A DNA stretch of 64,000 bases, from positions 8,121,217-8,185,216 of the forward strand of contig NC_083561.1 in NCBI RefSeq assembly GCF_019925205.1. The letters run 5' to 3'. The number at the start of each line of letters is the position of its first letter. Within the stretch, counting starts at the first letter, position 1. This DNA is from Metopolophium dirhodum (lineage: Eukaryota > Arthropoda > Insecta > Hemiptera > Aphididae). A program made the position numbers and the translations under genes. The notes under the pieces were generated by a model. It was not told the origin of the DNA. It was given only the letters and a program-made list of their open reading frames with translations, and made no database searches. Positions 1-12,877 of the stretch are shown here, piece by piece.

Positions 1-3000
1 GATTTCGGTCGACTGCGATAACTCCAAGTCGTAGGTGCTATCCTCATGGTGTGTTATATAATAATAATATAACACAATATATAATATAATATTTATTTTA
101 CGATCATAGATCCAACGTCGTTTTAAGGTTCACGAGGAGAATACGATATCGGTTTTACGATGTTGTGTCATTTTATTTTTACTATCATTATTTTATTTCT
201 TTTGTGTCCCTCAAACACTTTTACCAGTGAAAAAAGAGTATGCTCAAAAAGTTTTTATTTTAGCCCTGTCTATCGATCGGAAATCGGACACAGATGGTGC
301 ATATCATTAGAGAGGACCACGCATTCACATCAGTTTCCAGGAAAGCTGCGAAAAAACTACCAAACAGCATTACGATTTATGGCAAAACGGTTTGAAACAA
401 ATACGCAAAGGTAGAGGCACCCGGTTATAACAATAACAAAAATAGTAATACGAACTGGAGATTTTAAATTTGATACGTTCGTAGTCGTCAAGTGACTTAA
501 AAATCACTATACATTTCACTAGGTCATTTGCAGAAAATATATAGCTTTGCGTGTATCCTGTTTTTTGATACGATGGTGTGGTATTGATGTCGCATCGGAC
601 AAACATAATAATATATTAATACATATTTTTATATATTTTTATCTGATACTGTTTGAGACATTCGACGTTTGATGAAAAACATTAATCTTTACGCATTTCG
701 GCTCACGAGAACATGATTTATTTCGTATAGGTAGTTATGTATATTATATATTATTATTAGTATATTAGATAATTAAATTATAAAAAAATTGTGTATTTTA
801 TTTTATCAACAAACAATTAATATTTTCTAGGTATATTAATTTTATTTTATTCTGTTCGTACAATACAATATTAAAAGTAGGTTCCTATTTACAACAAAAC
901 TTTTTTGAAAACAAAATTATACAATACTTTCAAAAACGAAAGAAATTATTGACAAAATCAGTGTTTAGTGGCAAGAGAAAATTCCTGCAATGCATCAAAT
1001 ACCTTACGTACTGACTACTGAGTATAATTCATAATATTATGATGTAGGTACTTATATTATATAAGCATAGAAGCGGCCGTCCGTCACATATACATCATAT
1101 TATTATTGCATTGTATTGCTGTCATAAGTGAGCGTATATAACAATATTGTCTTGCACGCGATTTTACGGGTTCACCGTTTTAATTATCATTATTCATTAT
1201 TAGCCAGTAAATCATGTTATTTTGCCATTCTTACCATTATTTAACGTTTTAGACGGCCGTAAGACTTAAACCGTACACGCGCGACCTGCAGTATAGGTAC
1301 ATAATAATATTATATATAATAATATGTTGGTTCATTGCATAACGATAATATTATATTATGGTGTGCCTGCCTACACCGCTGCGGTATACTGTTATAGACC
1401 ATCTAAAATCGTGTAATTGGATTTTTCGTTTGCGTGCGGACCGTTGTCTCGGAGGAAAAGAAACTCCACAAGAGCGTAGGTAGGTACAATAACAATACAA
1501 TATTAATAAAAAATAAATAATAAAATATTAATACACACAATCGGATATACGATGATCGATTAAACGGGTCGCCGTTTTATTTTGTTCTATCTTACAACGA
1601 CTGCAGCGAGAATAAGTGTCGAGCGGAAGACGTTAAAATTTTGTTTTACTTATTGTGTCTATATTTTAACTTCATCGAAAATAATAGGAAATAGCGTCGA
1701 TGTAACGGCAGAAAAAAAAAAGGGAAGAAGGTAAATGCGCGTATATACGATGATGTACTTTCTAAGGTCACGCCCAAACCAGGAAGTGTTTTACACAATA
1801 CGAATGAAAGAGTTGGGCGTCCAAAAATGTGTTCGTATAGTGCCTTGTTTATGTTCGAAATATCATTTTAGCGAGGGCGAACTGCTGTCAGGAACGTCAT
1901 ATTCGACGACGAGTATTTTTTACACTTCCCTGCCACCGCACTCCGTCCGACTGTCCCCGTCATTCGTTTTCTTTTACTCATATTTTTCCGATGGTTTTCG
2001 AAACGAAACACCTGGGCGTTTTTAAGTGCTAAAGTGAAGGGGCCAGCGACGCGTTTTCTTAGTTTTAAAAACGAGCCGTCATTTAATTTTTTGACGAACG
2101 TTTTGAGGAAAAAATAAATTAAAGGCCGTCGTTAAAAATAAACCCACGAAAACCTGCGTGTCCGGTGAGGCTCATATGTGCACTTTATTGATGAATATCG
2201 TTTTTTTTTTATTTTAGATATCGCGTAAAAGCTATTTTTACGAAAAGTTTTACGGTTCTCAAATAATATTTTGGTATATTATTATGCCTTTATATTTCAA
2301 TATACCGAACAAATCCAAGGTATATACGAGCGTGTATATCAGTACGTATATTATACGATAATAATTGTGAGTGGAGATTTCATTAATTTTAGATTATTAC
2401 TAATATTTTAAGTTTTCGATATGCGTATATAATAATATACTTACCTACTATAATTTTACTAAGTATAATTCCGACGATGAGCTATTATACTGTCTATAAT
2501 GCTCATATTTATCATTAGGATTAAGTATTATCATAGCGGTGTTATGCTTCTTTACGAGTGTGGCAAAATCCATCCTATTACAATCCTCTCGTTGGCCGTT
2601 ATTATACGTGCGCATAACCGTATAGACAAATAAATTCTGTAAACCGAAATGTATAGCTGCGTCGTTGATATTCGTTCTGATCTTATACCTGCGATCAGAA
2701 AATGTTTACGACGTTGGGGCATAAAAATCGTGTCAGATAGGTTAATATTTTTTTGTCCCGACGTGTTATAGAGTTACATATTTTGTCACTCTAGGTGACT
2801 TCGGGCGATTGATTTTTGACAAAATGAAGAAAAAATATCTCTGTCTGCTTAACGTGGAAAAAGGCGTGACTTTAAGTTGCTAATTTCCAATAAACCCAAC
2901 ATTTTTAAATTAAAAAAAAAAGTGAGAGAGTGTGCGAGTCCACCATTACACTCTGGGGAAGTAAAACTTCTTTCATAAGTAATTGGGTCCGTGAAATTAT

Positions 3001-4451
3001 AAGTAAATTAGGGAGAGAGTGAGAAAAATCAATACAATAAAAAAATATGTAATTTACGATGGACATTTTTGTTTATTAACGGTTGCTATGGACATAATAT
3101 ATAAATAAATAAATAAACGTGTCGTTTCATTTTTCGTTACGATTTTTTTCCACCCACACCTCAAAAAAGAAGTTTCACTTCAATAAATTTTATAGGAATT
3201 TCAGTTTTTTATTTTAGACTGGCTTTAAAATAAAAAAATAGTTCAAAGTATTTCCTCAATTATGCGCATGTGCCATTATAAATAACAGTGGGGAAAATTA
3301 TAATAGGTATCTTATATAATTTGATCGAATTCCTTATGATTTTGTTGTTTTTGTGGAAATTATTCAATTCATCGTCTAGATAATATATCGAACTTATAGT
3401 AACGTACCCATGATACGATTAACGAGTGTGCTTTTATAATATAATTTAAGAGCTATAAAACTATAATATTTAAAAATTTTGAAGAGTTGGTTATGACGCT
3501 TTATCTTTGAGTGTGTGCGTAGAGCTTGTTGTTCTATTTTCATTACCGCCAATAATTTTTGACGGATTAGGTTTGATACATAGTTATACAGAGTGTTTTA
3601 TCGTGTTTATCTTTTTCAAGTATGATTTTGAAAATTATTTCTAAGATTTTTTAGATACCCAGAATATAATATTAATTATTATTTTAAACATTTTTCACAG
3701 CGTACAAAACATGTTCTGAAAATACTGAATGCATTGAATAACCCTACCAACGATAGTTCAATAATAACAATAATAATACTACCTATTTAGCCGGTAATTG
3801 TTATTTTTATGAGGATTGTAATGGACATATCAGTTTTGCGAACTGTAGGATGCATAGTGTATCATAAAATATATAATTTCATAATACATTACAAAAATAT
3901 AATTTTTTGTATGGCTGTGAATTTAACGTGAGTTTATTTTTTGCTATTTCGTAGAAATAATGAAGTATGATCAAAACTTTTTTTGGATTATTACAACCGC
4001 ATAATTTTATACAAAATACTATATAGTTTGGGTTTTTCTGCAAACTTCGGGGTTCTAGCTCATATCATCATATCATACCCGATCACATAATAGAATATAT
4101 TCTAGTCTAATTACCTATCGAATTTTTATATTTCGATAATGTTATAGTCGAAGTTGAACGAATTCCCCACCCCTTCCCATCCTCGGTATAAGTATTGGTA
4201 GAAGAAGTATATATTACTATGAAATGCGAAACCGTTTTAGCACAATGCGCCATATTTGATATCAGTGTCATCGTAAACCAACCATAAAAATGATAATAAT
4301 GTAACATGGCGACATGTCATTAGACCTGTACACCATAAATTAATAGGTATTATAATCTGCGAACATGCCGGATTAACGTTATCTTGTAGGCCGCGTGATC
4401 TGTGCCGAGTTGGCGGCGGCGGCGGCGTCGACGATCAGTCGAAACTCGACG
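1..4451. other. Upstream spacer, no supported gene
   Basis: AT-rich DNA with short ORFs only. I see no homology to known proteins and no exon of the aminopeptidase family here. An (AAAT)n run lies near 3100-3117. The stretch at 1560-2160 is less AT-rich and could hold a non-coding first exon of the downstream gene, but nothing in the sequence proves it. Confidence 0.5.
160..414 (+). CDS. Hypothetical small secreted protein or first exon
   Basis: This is an 84-codon reading frame that opens with a convincing hydrophobic leader of about 22 residues, followed by a basic region with two cysteines and several Lys/Arg clusters. Just before the stop the sequence reads AAAG/GTAGAG, which could be a splice donor, so this may be a first coding exon and not a whole gene. 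I do not recognise the family. The support is only the leader and the possible donor, and chance is a real alternative in AT-rich DNA. Confidence 0.2.
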   Translation: MLCHFIFTIIILFLLCPSNTFTSEKRVCSKSFYFSPVYRSEIGHRWCISLERTTHSHQFPGKLRKNYQTALRFMAKRFETNTQR

Positions 4452-7400
4452 ATGGCTCGTTACGCGTTCGTTACGTTCGTTTTGTTCTTTGTCGCGGTGG
4501 TGCCGCGGCACCGGCGTGACGCGGCCGGCCAGTCGAACGACTTCTCCGCGTCGTACCACTCGGACGTGGCCGACGGGCTTAAAGCGGCGGCGGCGGCCGG
4601 TGGGTTCGATGCGGTGGCCGCGTCGGCGAACAACGACAGTTCGGCGGCCACTAACGGTACCGCCGGCGTGTACAGGTTGCCGGGCGGCGTGACGCCCGTG
4701 TCGTACGCGCTGCGTGTGGATACCGACCTGGACAGGCTGTCGTACTCGGGCAGCGTGGAGATTGTGATCGCCGCGTCCGTGTCGCCCAAGCTATGCCGGA
4801 TCGTGCTCAACGCCAAAGACGTCAGTGTGACGGCCGTCCGGGTGTCCGACGTGAACACGGGTGCTCCGCTGCCTGTCGTTGACCGGCAACTTGTTGACGG
4901 CGACGAGCAGCTGATCGTCACGGTCGGTGGTCGGTGCCTGATACCCACCCGATACTACGTGGTCGCCGTCGACTTTCAAGCGCCGCTTCGGGACGACATG
5001 TCTGGCTACTACAAAAGCTCGTACCGGGAGGAAAACGTCACCAAGTATGCCTTCTCGCAAACATTGTTTATTCGGGTTTCAGGTGTTCAGATGTAGAAAT
5101 AATTTCAACGACCATTTCCGGGAATTTCGTTATTATAATTTTGGTTGATATTGGTATTGTTGTGATCATAATATGGGCGTTGAGTAGTTCATGAAACACT
5201 TAATTTGTGAACCATGTAGGAAGGCACTCTGCTAATTATTGGGATATTTCTTAGAATATAATTTAAACTCATAAAATGTTATGTAGGTATGTCATATGAG
5301 TCATATAACTCTAAACCTACGGTTTATATTATTACAAAATTTCATAATGTCCATTTAAATACTAGTTTAGACCAAAAACAGTTTAGTTCACTTTAAATTT
5401 ACAACATTTTCCACATTCGACACGGCTGACATGTATCACGATATATTTGGAGCATAATCGTATTGGAGCTGTCATTTTTCAAAAACATTTTCTTGAGTCG
5501 TAAAACAAAATTTCTAAAAAAAAACAATTTAAAATTCTATATTTTATTTTGTTTTTTAGAGTTAATAGTTTCGGTTTTAAGTTTCCATATTTCACATATG
5601 TTCCCTGGTTTAGCTTAATAAAATCATTTATAGAACCATATCTATGTGATATTCAAATTTTAATACCGAATTTCCCAAATGGTTTAAAAATTAGAATTAT
5701 AATAAATATTTGAGAACACGTCTCCCTTACAAAAATATATCTGACTTCGAAAATTACAGTAACTGCACTCGTTTAGACATATGTCATGCGTATTTTTGTT
5801 GTATGTAATATTATTCCATGACTAAGATGCACATAACATATTATATTTTTGGAAAAGCCAACGAGTGTAGTCTGAAAATCGTACATTTTACTCATAAGAA
5901 TAGTATAAGCGTAAGTTATATGGGTGCTTAGCACCCACGGGTTTGAAATAAACCATTTATTAGGTAGGTGCCGTTTCCCCGAGTATCTATATCAACCTAC
6001 CTGACATATTTTACGAACCGTTTGTTAATCGTTGTTTGAATTTTTGTATTTATTCACTTTAAAAATATAAATATTTATGTAGATATAACAAATTATTTTA
6101 GTACCTACTTCCTAACTTTACACCTAATATGCACGCGTTTATATTGGTTCTACTACGAAAAAACTATTACTATTAAGTACGTGGTATATTGTGTATAATA
6201 AATATGTTCACCACGTTGTCGTCCGTATAGAGTGTAATAATATATTATACATTTCAAATCACAATGTGTTTATACTAATCGAATTGATAAAAAGCATATT
6301 ATTATTATTATTATTATTTTAACGGTTTGAAGTGGTTTAATATACCTACCAATAATGATGATAATATTATATAATATGTTTATCGGGCGGTGTGAAATTC
6401 AAAGTACGAGTCGTCCACTCGTATAACGATTATTTATACATAGTTTTAAATTTTACGAATATTATAACATTTATTGTTTTATGTGGTTTTAGATGGTTGG
6501 CTGTGACAAAATTTGAACCCACGCACGCAAGAAAAGCATTTCCATGTTTCGATGAACCCGCGCTCAAAGCACCGTTTACGGTGTCCATCAAAAGACGGTC
6601 TGATCAAATATCTTTGTCCAATATGCCGTTGTTGAATTCCTCCAAAATGTAAGCAAAATATTATAAGTTTTCCTTATTTTGCTTTTGTTCGATCGTATTA
6701 CACGCGTCGACTAGCTCTTTTGGATTTTAACCATGTCATTCTAATGAAAGACAGCATTTCGACGCCACTTTCGTTCTGCACGAAACATTTAGAAAACGTG
6801 GATTTTTCACCATCAATATGGGGGGGGGGGGGGGGGTGGTGGTGGAGAAATTGGCGAAATAATCGGATTCACCCAGTGTCGGCCTGGCATACCAAAGGCC
6901 CATGGATCAGTTTTTTTAAGGGGCCCCCCAAAAAATGTACACTGTATTTTGTTGAAACAACATATTAAGATACTTCTTTAAATATAGGTACTTTACATTT
7001 TTACCAATATGGATCATAATATATAATATATATCATAATCATGATTCATGAGTTAACTTAAATATAAAAGCAATTTTACAACTAATTATTTTTGAAATAG
7101 GTAGTAAGAATATTTTGAATAGTAAAACACAATTTTTAAATAAGTAATTTTTTTAATTCATTAGATGAATATGGTATCGTCTTTATCAATTTTTGATAGT
7201 TAATTTCTATCAGTTCTTTTCTGTATACCTACTAAAGACTGCAATTACCTACCGAATACATTAACTTTGATTTTAAATTTTTTATATTTAAATTTGTTAT
7301 AATTTTGCAAGATTGCAATAAACATATTTTAATTGTTTCAAATTTTTATATTATAATTTTTTTTAACTGTGCAAATATTAATTGCACTAAATCATCCTTT

Positions 7401-10400
7401 AGGTATATTCATGTCTTAAAGACTGTGAATTTGCAGAATTCTATTGTTATTATTAAAATGACAGTGTATATTTTAGTCTAAAAAAACAAGAAATTCTTAT
7501 TCACTGCATACACAATATCCAAAATAAAACCCAAAAAGTCTTAATCAACATATTTAAAACTTACTTTTCGTACTATTATCAGCAATCTTAACACGCTGCA
7601 CTTGTTCCAGTGTAGGAAAACTTAATTTTTTTTGATGTGGGGATAATAATAATGCTTTTTTATTTCTTTCTGCCTTTTTTACGGCCCCAGATTTATATAT
7701 ACGTTTCATGTTCATATATTAATTGCACAAATTCACGGTAAATAAATTAACAATAGACAACAGTATAACATCAAATATATCGCATAACAAATAACAATAA
7801 TCGACAGCACGCGAGTACACGACTACTAGCTGTGTACGTATTATCACTATTATCCTAGTTATATTAGTCGACAATATTCTTATAAATAACTATAGTCGAT
7901 ACTCGATGGGATGCGAGAAAAACATTATATAATATTTATAAATAATAGCATTATAATACAATATTAACGCAAAGCCGATACGATGGAAATCATTCGTTTA
8001 AAAATAAACTATGAAACTATTGAAACATTTTAAGCTACAAAACAATAAATAATAATTATTAATTACACAGAAATGTAATTACGAAAACTAAAATTATATT
8101 TCTATTATTCTATTATACAATTTCAATTTAGGAGACATATCCGTAAGCTATATAAGAATAATATTATTTAAGTCACTTTCAAAAGTAAATGTCATACCTT
8201 CATCATTATTATATATTTAAATATTATACATTTATACAGATATTATAGACGTATAGTATTGTAAATTAATACATAAATACATAATACATTTTTTTCTATG
8301 CAATATTTGCATGATTGCTGAATCCAACAGCGGGGCACTGGCCACTGGGGCCCCTGCAGGGTCGGGCAAGCGGGGTCCTCGTGGTCTCGTCCAAGTCCAT
8401 TGTTTTTAAAAATAAAGATAAAACCTAACTTAACTTGCAGTAGTGCAATTAATCCAAAAAAAACCTCCTCTAAACTTATTACTAGACAATTTCATTGTAC
8501 TATTATTCATTATATTATAGGCCATAGGGAAATGCTGGACAAAATTGACGACACTAAAAAAAAAAAGGAGGGGCCCCGGCCGCATTCGCGGCCCAGCGGC
8601 CATGGCCAGGCCGATACTGGATTCACCACAATTAATGGGCAAAATGCGTACCTGTGTATTTAACTCCGTCCGAACAACATTGTTCGTACCCCGCTTATAT
8701 TAATTTGTGTATTTTTCCTGCCCCGTACACAGACAGCATACAGACATGTTCTGGGATCACTACCAGGAGACTCCGCCGATGTCCACGTACTTGGTGGCGT
8801 TTTTCGTGGGTGAATTTTACGCCATGAGAACCCGTAACATCGGGATATATACGCATAGGAGTTACGTAAAACAGGCCGAATACATTGCGGACGAATCACC
8901 GAAACTACTCAAAGCAATGGAGGAGTTCACCGGAGTGGATTACACGTTGCCCAAACTGGATTTGCTAGCGATTCCGGATTTCGCGGCGGGTGCGATGGAG
9001 AATTGGGGTTTGAACACGTACAGGTAATGGATGAACGATTACCACGTATAACAATAATCCTCACTATCCTAATTTATTAAACAACACATTTTTACGGTAC
9101 TTCCTGCAATAATATACATACATGATTTGATGAAATTGTGTACAGGCGTGGATCTAGAACATATTTACCGTAGAGGGGGAGGGGGCCATCTTAAATAAAA
9201 TTTCAGCCTAAGTCTGATAAAAACAAAAATAAATATATATAATAGAAAATTCACCAGTCTACGGGGGGGCATGGACCTTTGCCCCCCCTCCCCCTTGGAT
9301 CCACGCCTGATTGTGTATCATGTTTATTGTAAGAAAACGATTACAATATACAAATGGGATAAAAAAAATGACGAGTGTTCAGCACTCGAGAAGTGTCCAT
9401 GAATTTTATAATACACATTCACGTTGTTAACAAATTAATGCAGAGTTGAATATTTGATTTTGAATTATGGACGTAATAGGTACCTAGTTAAAACTAGAAA
9501 ACAAGTTCTCTGCGAGGTCTTCTTGTTAAATATTGTTAATTAATGAAATTTAAAGCAAAAATATTAATGACGTTCCAACAGGGAGAGACTGTTACTGTTG
9601 TCGGAAAATTCCAGGGCGAAAACAAAAGAGTTTGTGACGACAGTCGTGCAACATGAACTCTCTCATCAGTGGTTCGGAGACCTAGTGACGTGCGCGTGGT
9701 GGGATTATTTGTGGCTGAACGAGGGTTTCGCAACGTTTTTCGAATATTTTGCTACGAAAATGGTATAATATTAATTATGAAATATTCATACTCGTTCGAC
9801 GGCAAGAGTGGAAGAACAACAATAATCATAAGTATTAACAGCGATAATTTTATTTTACTGCAGGTTGAACCAGACTGGCGTTTAGAGGACGTGTTTGTGT
9901 ATGAAGTGCACCAATTGGCTTTGAACGCGGATCAAAGCCCGATGCACGCCATATCGGGATCCGTTGAGACCCCAGAACAGATCCGGAGCATGTTCGACGA
10001 TATATCCTACAGCAAAGCAGGGGCGGTGCTCCGGATGTTACAGTACGTGGTGACCGAAGACAATTTCAAAAAGGCGTTGAACCTGTATTTGACGAAGAAT
10101 GAGTGAGCGCTGACGATTTTCCGAGTGTGTCTGTCTTAAAGTTTTAAAATAAATGTTGAAAATCGTATTCGTGTTATATTATTTAGGTTCAAAGCGGCTA
10201 CTCCCGAAGAGCTGTGGAACGCGTTCGAAATCGTTCTTTACGACGCCGAATACGATTTAGGGGAAAACTTAACCGTCACCAAATTCATGAAATGTTGGAC
10301 GGAGCAGGCCGGTTACCCGTTGGTCGAAATCTTCAAGGAAAACGACGCTTTCGTCATAACTCAGGTAGATACGCGCGATATCGTCAATGCACGTGGTGGT

Positions 10401-12757
10401 TAGTAGAACAATTAAAAAATTATGATTTTTCAGAAACGGTTTTTGGTTCACGGTTCGAATGATTCTACCGATGATGATGTGACGAAATGGGTTATTGGTC
10501 TGACTTACACGACACAAAACCGGAAGGATTTCAACGGGGTTTTGCCCAACATTTGGCTGACAGAAAACAAGACCATTTTGACGGATCAAGATGGCACCGG
10601 ATGGTATATTTTCAATTTACAGTCAATCGGTAAAGTGTATAAACAGAAATTGTTATCGGTTTTGAATATTTTTAGTTACTGTAAAATAAATACAACTGTT
10701 TTTTTTTTTTAAATGAAAACTAGGATTTTTTAGAGTTAATTACGAGGAAGAAAATTGGAACGCCTTAATCGGTCAGCTGCATAACGATTGCAAAGAAATA
10801 CACGTTCTCAACCGGGCTCAGTTGATTGACGATGCGTTTAATTTGGCCAAGGCAAACAAAGTGGATTATGCACTGGTTCTGAGATTGTCAGAATATCTGA
10901 AAAATGAAGACGACCCGATCCCGTGGTATTCAGTTCAAAATGGATTCGCGTATTTGATGAACCGTATGCGACGTTGTCCGAATGGTTACAAGAAACTGAA
11001 AGTAAGTGTCGGTTACTGCAGGTTCGATATGATTTCGACCTTCTACTTCTTTATTTATTTATTTGTTTTTTGTATATAATTTATCGGAGTTAAAAGGTAC
11101 ATTAGGTTGAAACACAAAATAGTTCATTATGATTTTAAAGAAGGAACTAGGCATATACACAATATTATTAATTATAATATTATGTCGCTGAATCTTGTAC
11201 ACTTGTAGGCTTACGTTGGATACTTGGCTGGGTTGATATACGCTAAAACTGAAGATCTCGTCGTGAACCACAATAGCACAGACCATACCGTCAACACGGG
11301 CTGGAACGCGTTCTCTAGTTGGGCGTGCAGGCTAGACAACGAGCCGTGCACGAAATCGGCATTGTCTTACTTCCGGAAATGGCGCCGGGGCAAAAAGTAA
11401 CGAGATCTAACCTAACCTATAGCGATAGTCAACGTGGAAGGGGGTACGTGTCTTATATTAATCGATGTTTATATTTGTTTACAGTATACCAGCCGATATC
11501 AGGGATGCGGCGTTTTGCGTTGGCGTGAAACATGGCGATTTAGAAGTGTGGAATAGCGTCCTCGAAGTGTACGTCCAATCCGAGTCGGCGTCCGATCGAC
11601 AGTCCGCTCAGTTGGCTTTGGCGTGTTCTAAAGATAAGATTCAACTGTCAAAGTAAGTATATTGGGAAATAGTAGGTATCTGCTGCAAAAGCAATAGTAC
11701 CTACACGGAAATATCGGAGTACATTTTTTGTTTGTTTTTTAACCTACTTCATAATATGGCGTTTGCTTTTAGTTGTCAAACAACATATTATCTCATAGCT
11801 CATATTGACGAATATTTTATTTTCATAGGTATTTAGATTTCATGTTTGAAGGGTACAACGGTCCAATACTGCCACAAGACTTTAGAGTTATATACCGCAC
11901 GTTGGCATCGACACCACAGGGTATCGGGGCATTGATCGAGTTCTTAACCACCAAACTCGATCGGATCGTAAACGAAATAATCAACGGGGAACAAGTAGCA
12001 ACGTCTATATAGTCGCTGTTGGCTTCTAGAGTGGCTGGTGACGAAGAAATACAAAAGGTACTCAAAGTCTCAAACCTATAACAGAATATCCTTTAACATA
12101 TGAACCTATGGAGGGGCATTGGTGGTGGGATATCCTGTGGCGTTTCCCTTAAAGTTTGTGTAAGGGAATGGGTGAACAATTAAATCCCGTATTAGCACTT
12201 TTCAAATTTAATTTCAGTGGCTATTCGCTGTTGATAGAACCGTCATTTACATGAAAATAGTTAACTAGCTCGTGCCACACACAAATGTTTTAATAAAAAT
12301 AGGTCACTACTCATTACGGATAGGCCTTTGTAATATATGTAAAAAAAAATGTTTTTGAGAAGAATTCACCGAAAATTAATAATATATTATTTGACTTCAT
12401 AATGTTTGAAAGATTGACAACCTGAGGAAAAACCTATCGGTACCGGAACGTCTCCGGCGGAAATTCGACGCGTCGTACCGCAGCAGGGTGGATGGACATC
12501 TAGCGTGGTTCGCAGCGCACCATTCGACAATCGGTGAATGGTCTTCGGCTGCTGTGCTCAGGCTTGGATTGTCAGAGAACCCAGGCATCCATCATTCCAC
12601 TGGAAACTCCACCGGCCGTGACCCATCGTGGTCGAACGACACGTCCAGCGCCGCCAGTAGGTCTCTTGAGGGGTCGGCGTTCACTTGGGTCTTGTTCACG
12701 TCGGTGGCGCTGTGCCTGTGCCCCACTCAACGTCTGTCGTTGTTGTTGTCACAGTGA
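4452..12757 (+). CDS. APN: Aminopeptidase N (M1 zinc metallopeptidase), catalytic motifs intact, in-frame TAG in exon 11
   Basis: Likely a secreted, membrane-anchored exopeptidase removing N-terminal residues from peptides at the gut surface (family knowledge). Exons by splice phase: 4452-5044, 6493-6648, 8733-9023, 9582-9762, 9864-10102, 10187-10364, 10434-10629, 10724-11001, 11209-11396, 11485-11652, 11829-12057 and 12413-12757; they sum to 1014 codons. The ATG at 4452 is preferred over an in-frame ATG at 4395 because it opens directly into a hydrophobic signal peptide. An Ala-rich linker precedes the M1 N-domain, which starts at VYRLPGGVTP. Exon 2 has PCFDEP. GAMEN is at residues 336-340, HELSH at 371-375, the third zinc ligand E394 lies in LWLNEG, and the catalytic Tyr is Y456 in ISYSKAG. 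Exons 5-11 encode the helical C-domain. Exon 12 ends in a hydrophobic stretch (FTWVLFTSVALCLC) that fits a GPI signal. The oddity is codon 884, TAG at 12010-12012, where paralogues have Tyr or Ser; the frame stays open beyond it. The exon 12 acceptor has a weak pyrimidine tract. Confidence 0.85.
6820..6836. repeat. Poly-G run followed by GGT repeats
   Basis: Seventeen consecutive G residues followed by TGGTGGTGG, in intron 2 of the first aminopeptidase gene. It lies about 30 bp before a hAT insertion site. Such a run is striking in AT-rich DNA and could form a G-quadruplex, though slippage in sequencing could change its length. Confidence 0.8.
6874..8619 (-). mobile_element. hAT-type DNA transposon, degenerate, with perfect 8-bp target duplication
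   Basis: The element starts CAGTGTCGGCCTGG and ends CCAGGCCGATACTG, an imperfect terminal inverted repeat. It is flanked by a perfect 8-bp direct repeat, GATTCACC, at 6866-6873 and 8620-8627. An 8-bp duplication with CAG...CTG ends is the hAT signature. It is 1746 bp and sits in intron 2 of the first aminopeptidase gene. The interior is AT-rich and keeps only the first coding exon of a transposase-like protein on the minus strand, so the copy cannot be autonomous. Confidence 0.85.
7565..7709 (-). pseudogene. Relic first exon of a hAT/ZMYM-like transposase
   Basis: Reading leftward from an ATG at 7709, 48 codons are open. They begin MKRIYKSGAVKKAERNKK, a basic start that resembles the N-termini of ZMYM-type hAT transposases common in aphid genomes. 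The exon ends in a clean donor (A/GTAAGT) at 7564-7559. No further transposase exon is recognisable within the element. The family assignment rests on my memory of such N-termini and is moderate; the location inside a hAT element supports it. Confidence 0.5.
9143..9309. mobile_element. hAT-type MITE, 167 bp
   Basis: Terminal inverted repeats CAGGCGTGGATC and GATCCACGCCTG bound the element. The perfect 8-bp target duplication ATTGTGTA lies at 9135-9142 and 9310-9317. The interior has G-rich and C-rich blocks near each end that can pair with each other. It has no coding capacity and lies in intron 3 of the first aminopeptidase gene. Confidence 0.9.
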
Positions 12758-12871
12758 TCGTTTCCGTGTCGGTCGCCTTTCCGGATGTGCGTGAAAATAT
12801 TAAAAATTCTTTTCTTTCCGATGATGTCGATGATTATTCTGAAACGTTTTTCCCCAGTGGACGTTTTACGC

Positions 12872-12877
12872 AATAAA
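12872..12877 (+). promoter_or_regulatory. Polyadenylation signal AATAAA
   Basis: A canonical AATAAA lies about 115 bp after the full-length stop codon of the first aminopeptidase gene, in the right place for its 3' end. Confidence 0.5.

Noticed and set aside
1735..2025. 96-codon reading frame
   Set aside because: No signal peptide, domain or recognisable composition; short ORFs of this size occur by chance.
4402..5194. Overlapping frames on both strands at the first exon of copy 1
   Set aside because: GC-rich coding DNA leaves other frames open; only the 4452 frame matches the M1 N-domain and splices in phase.
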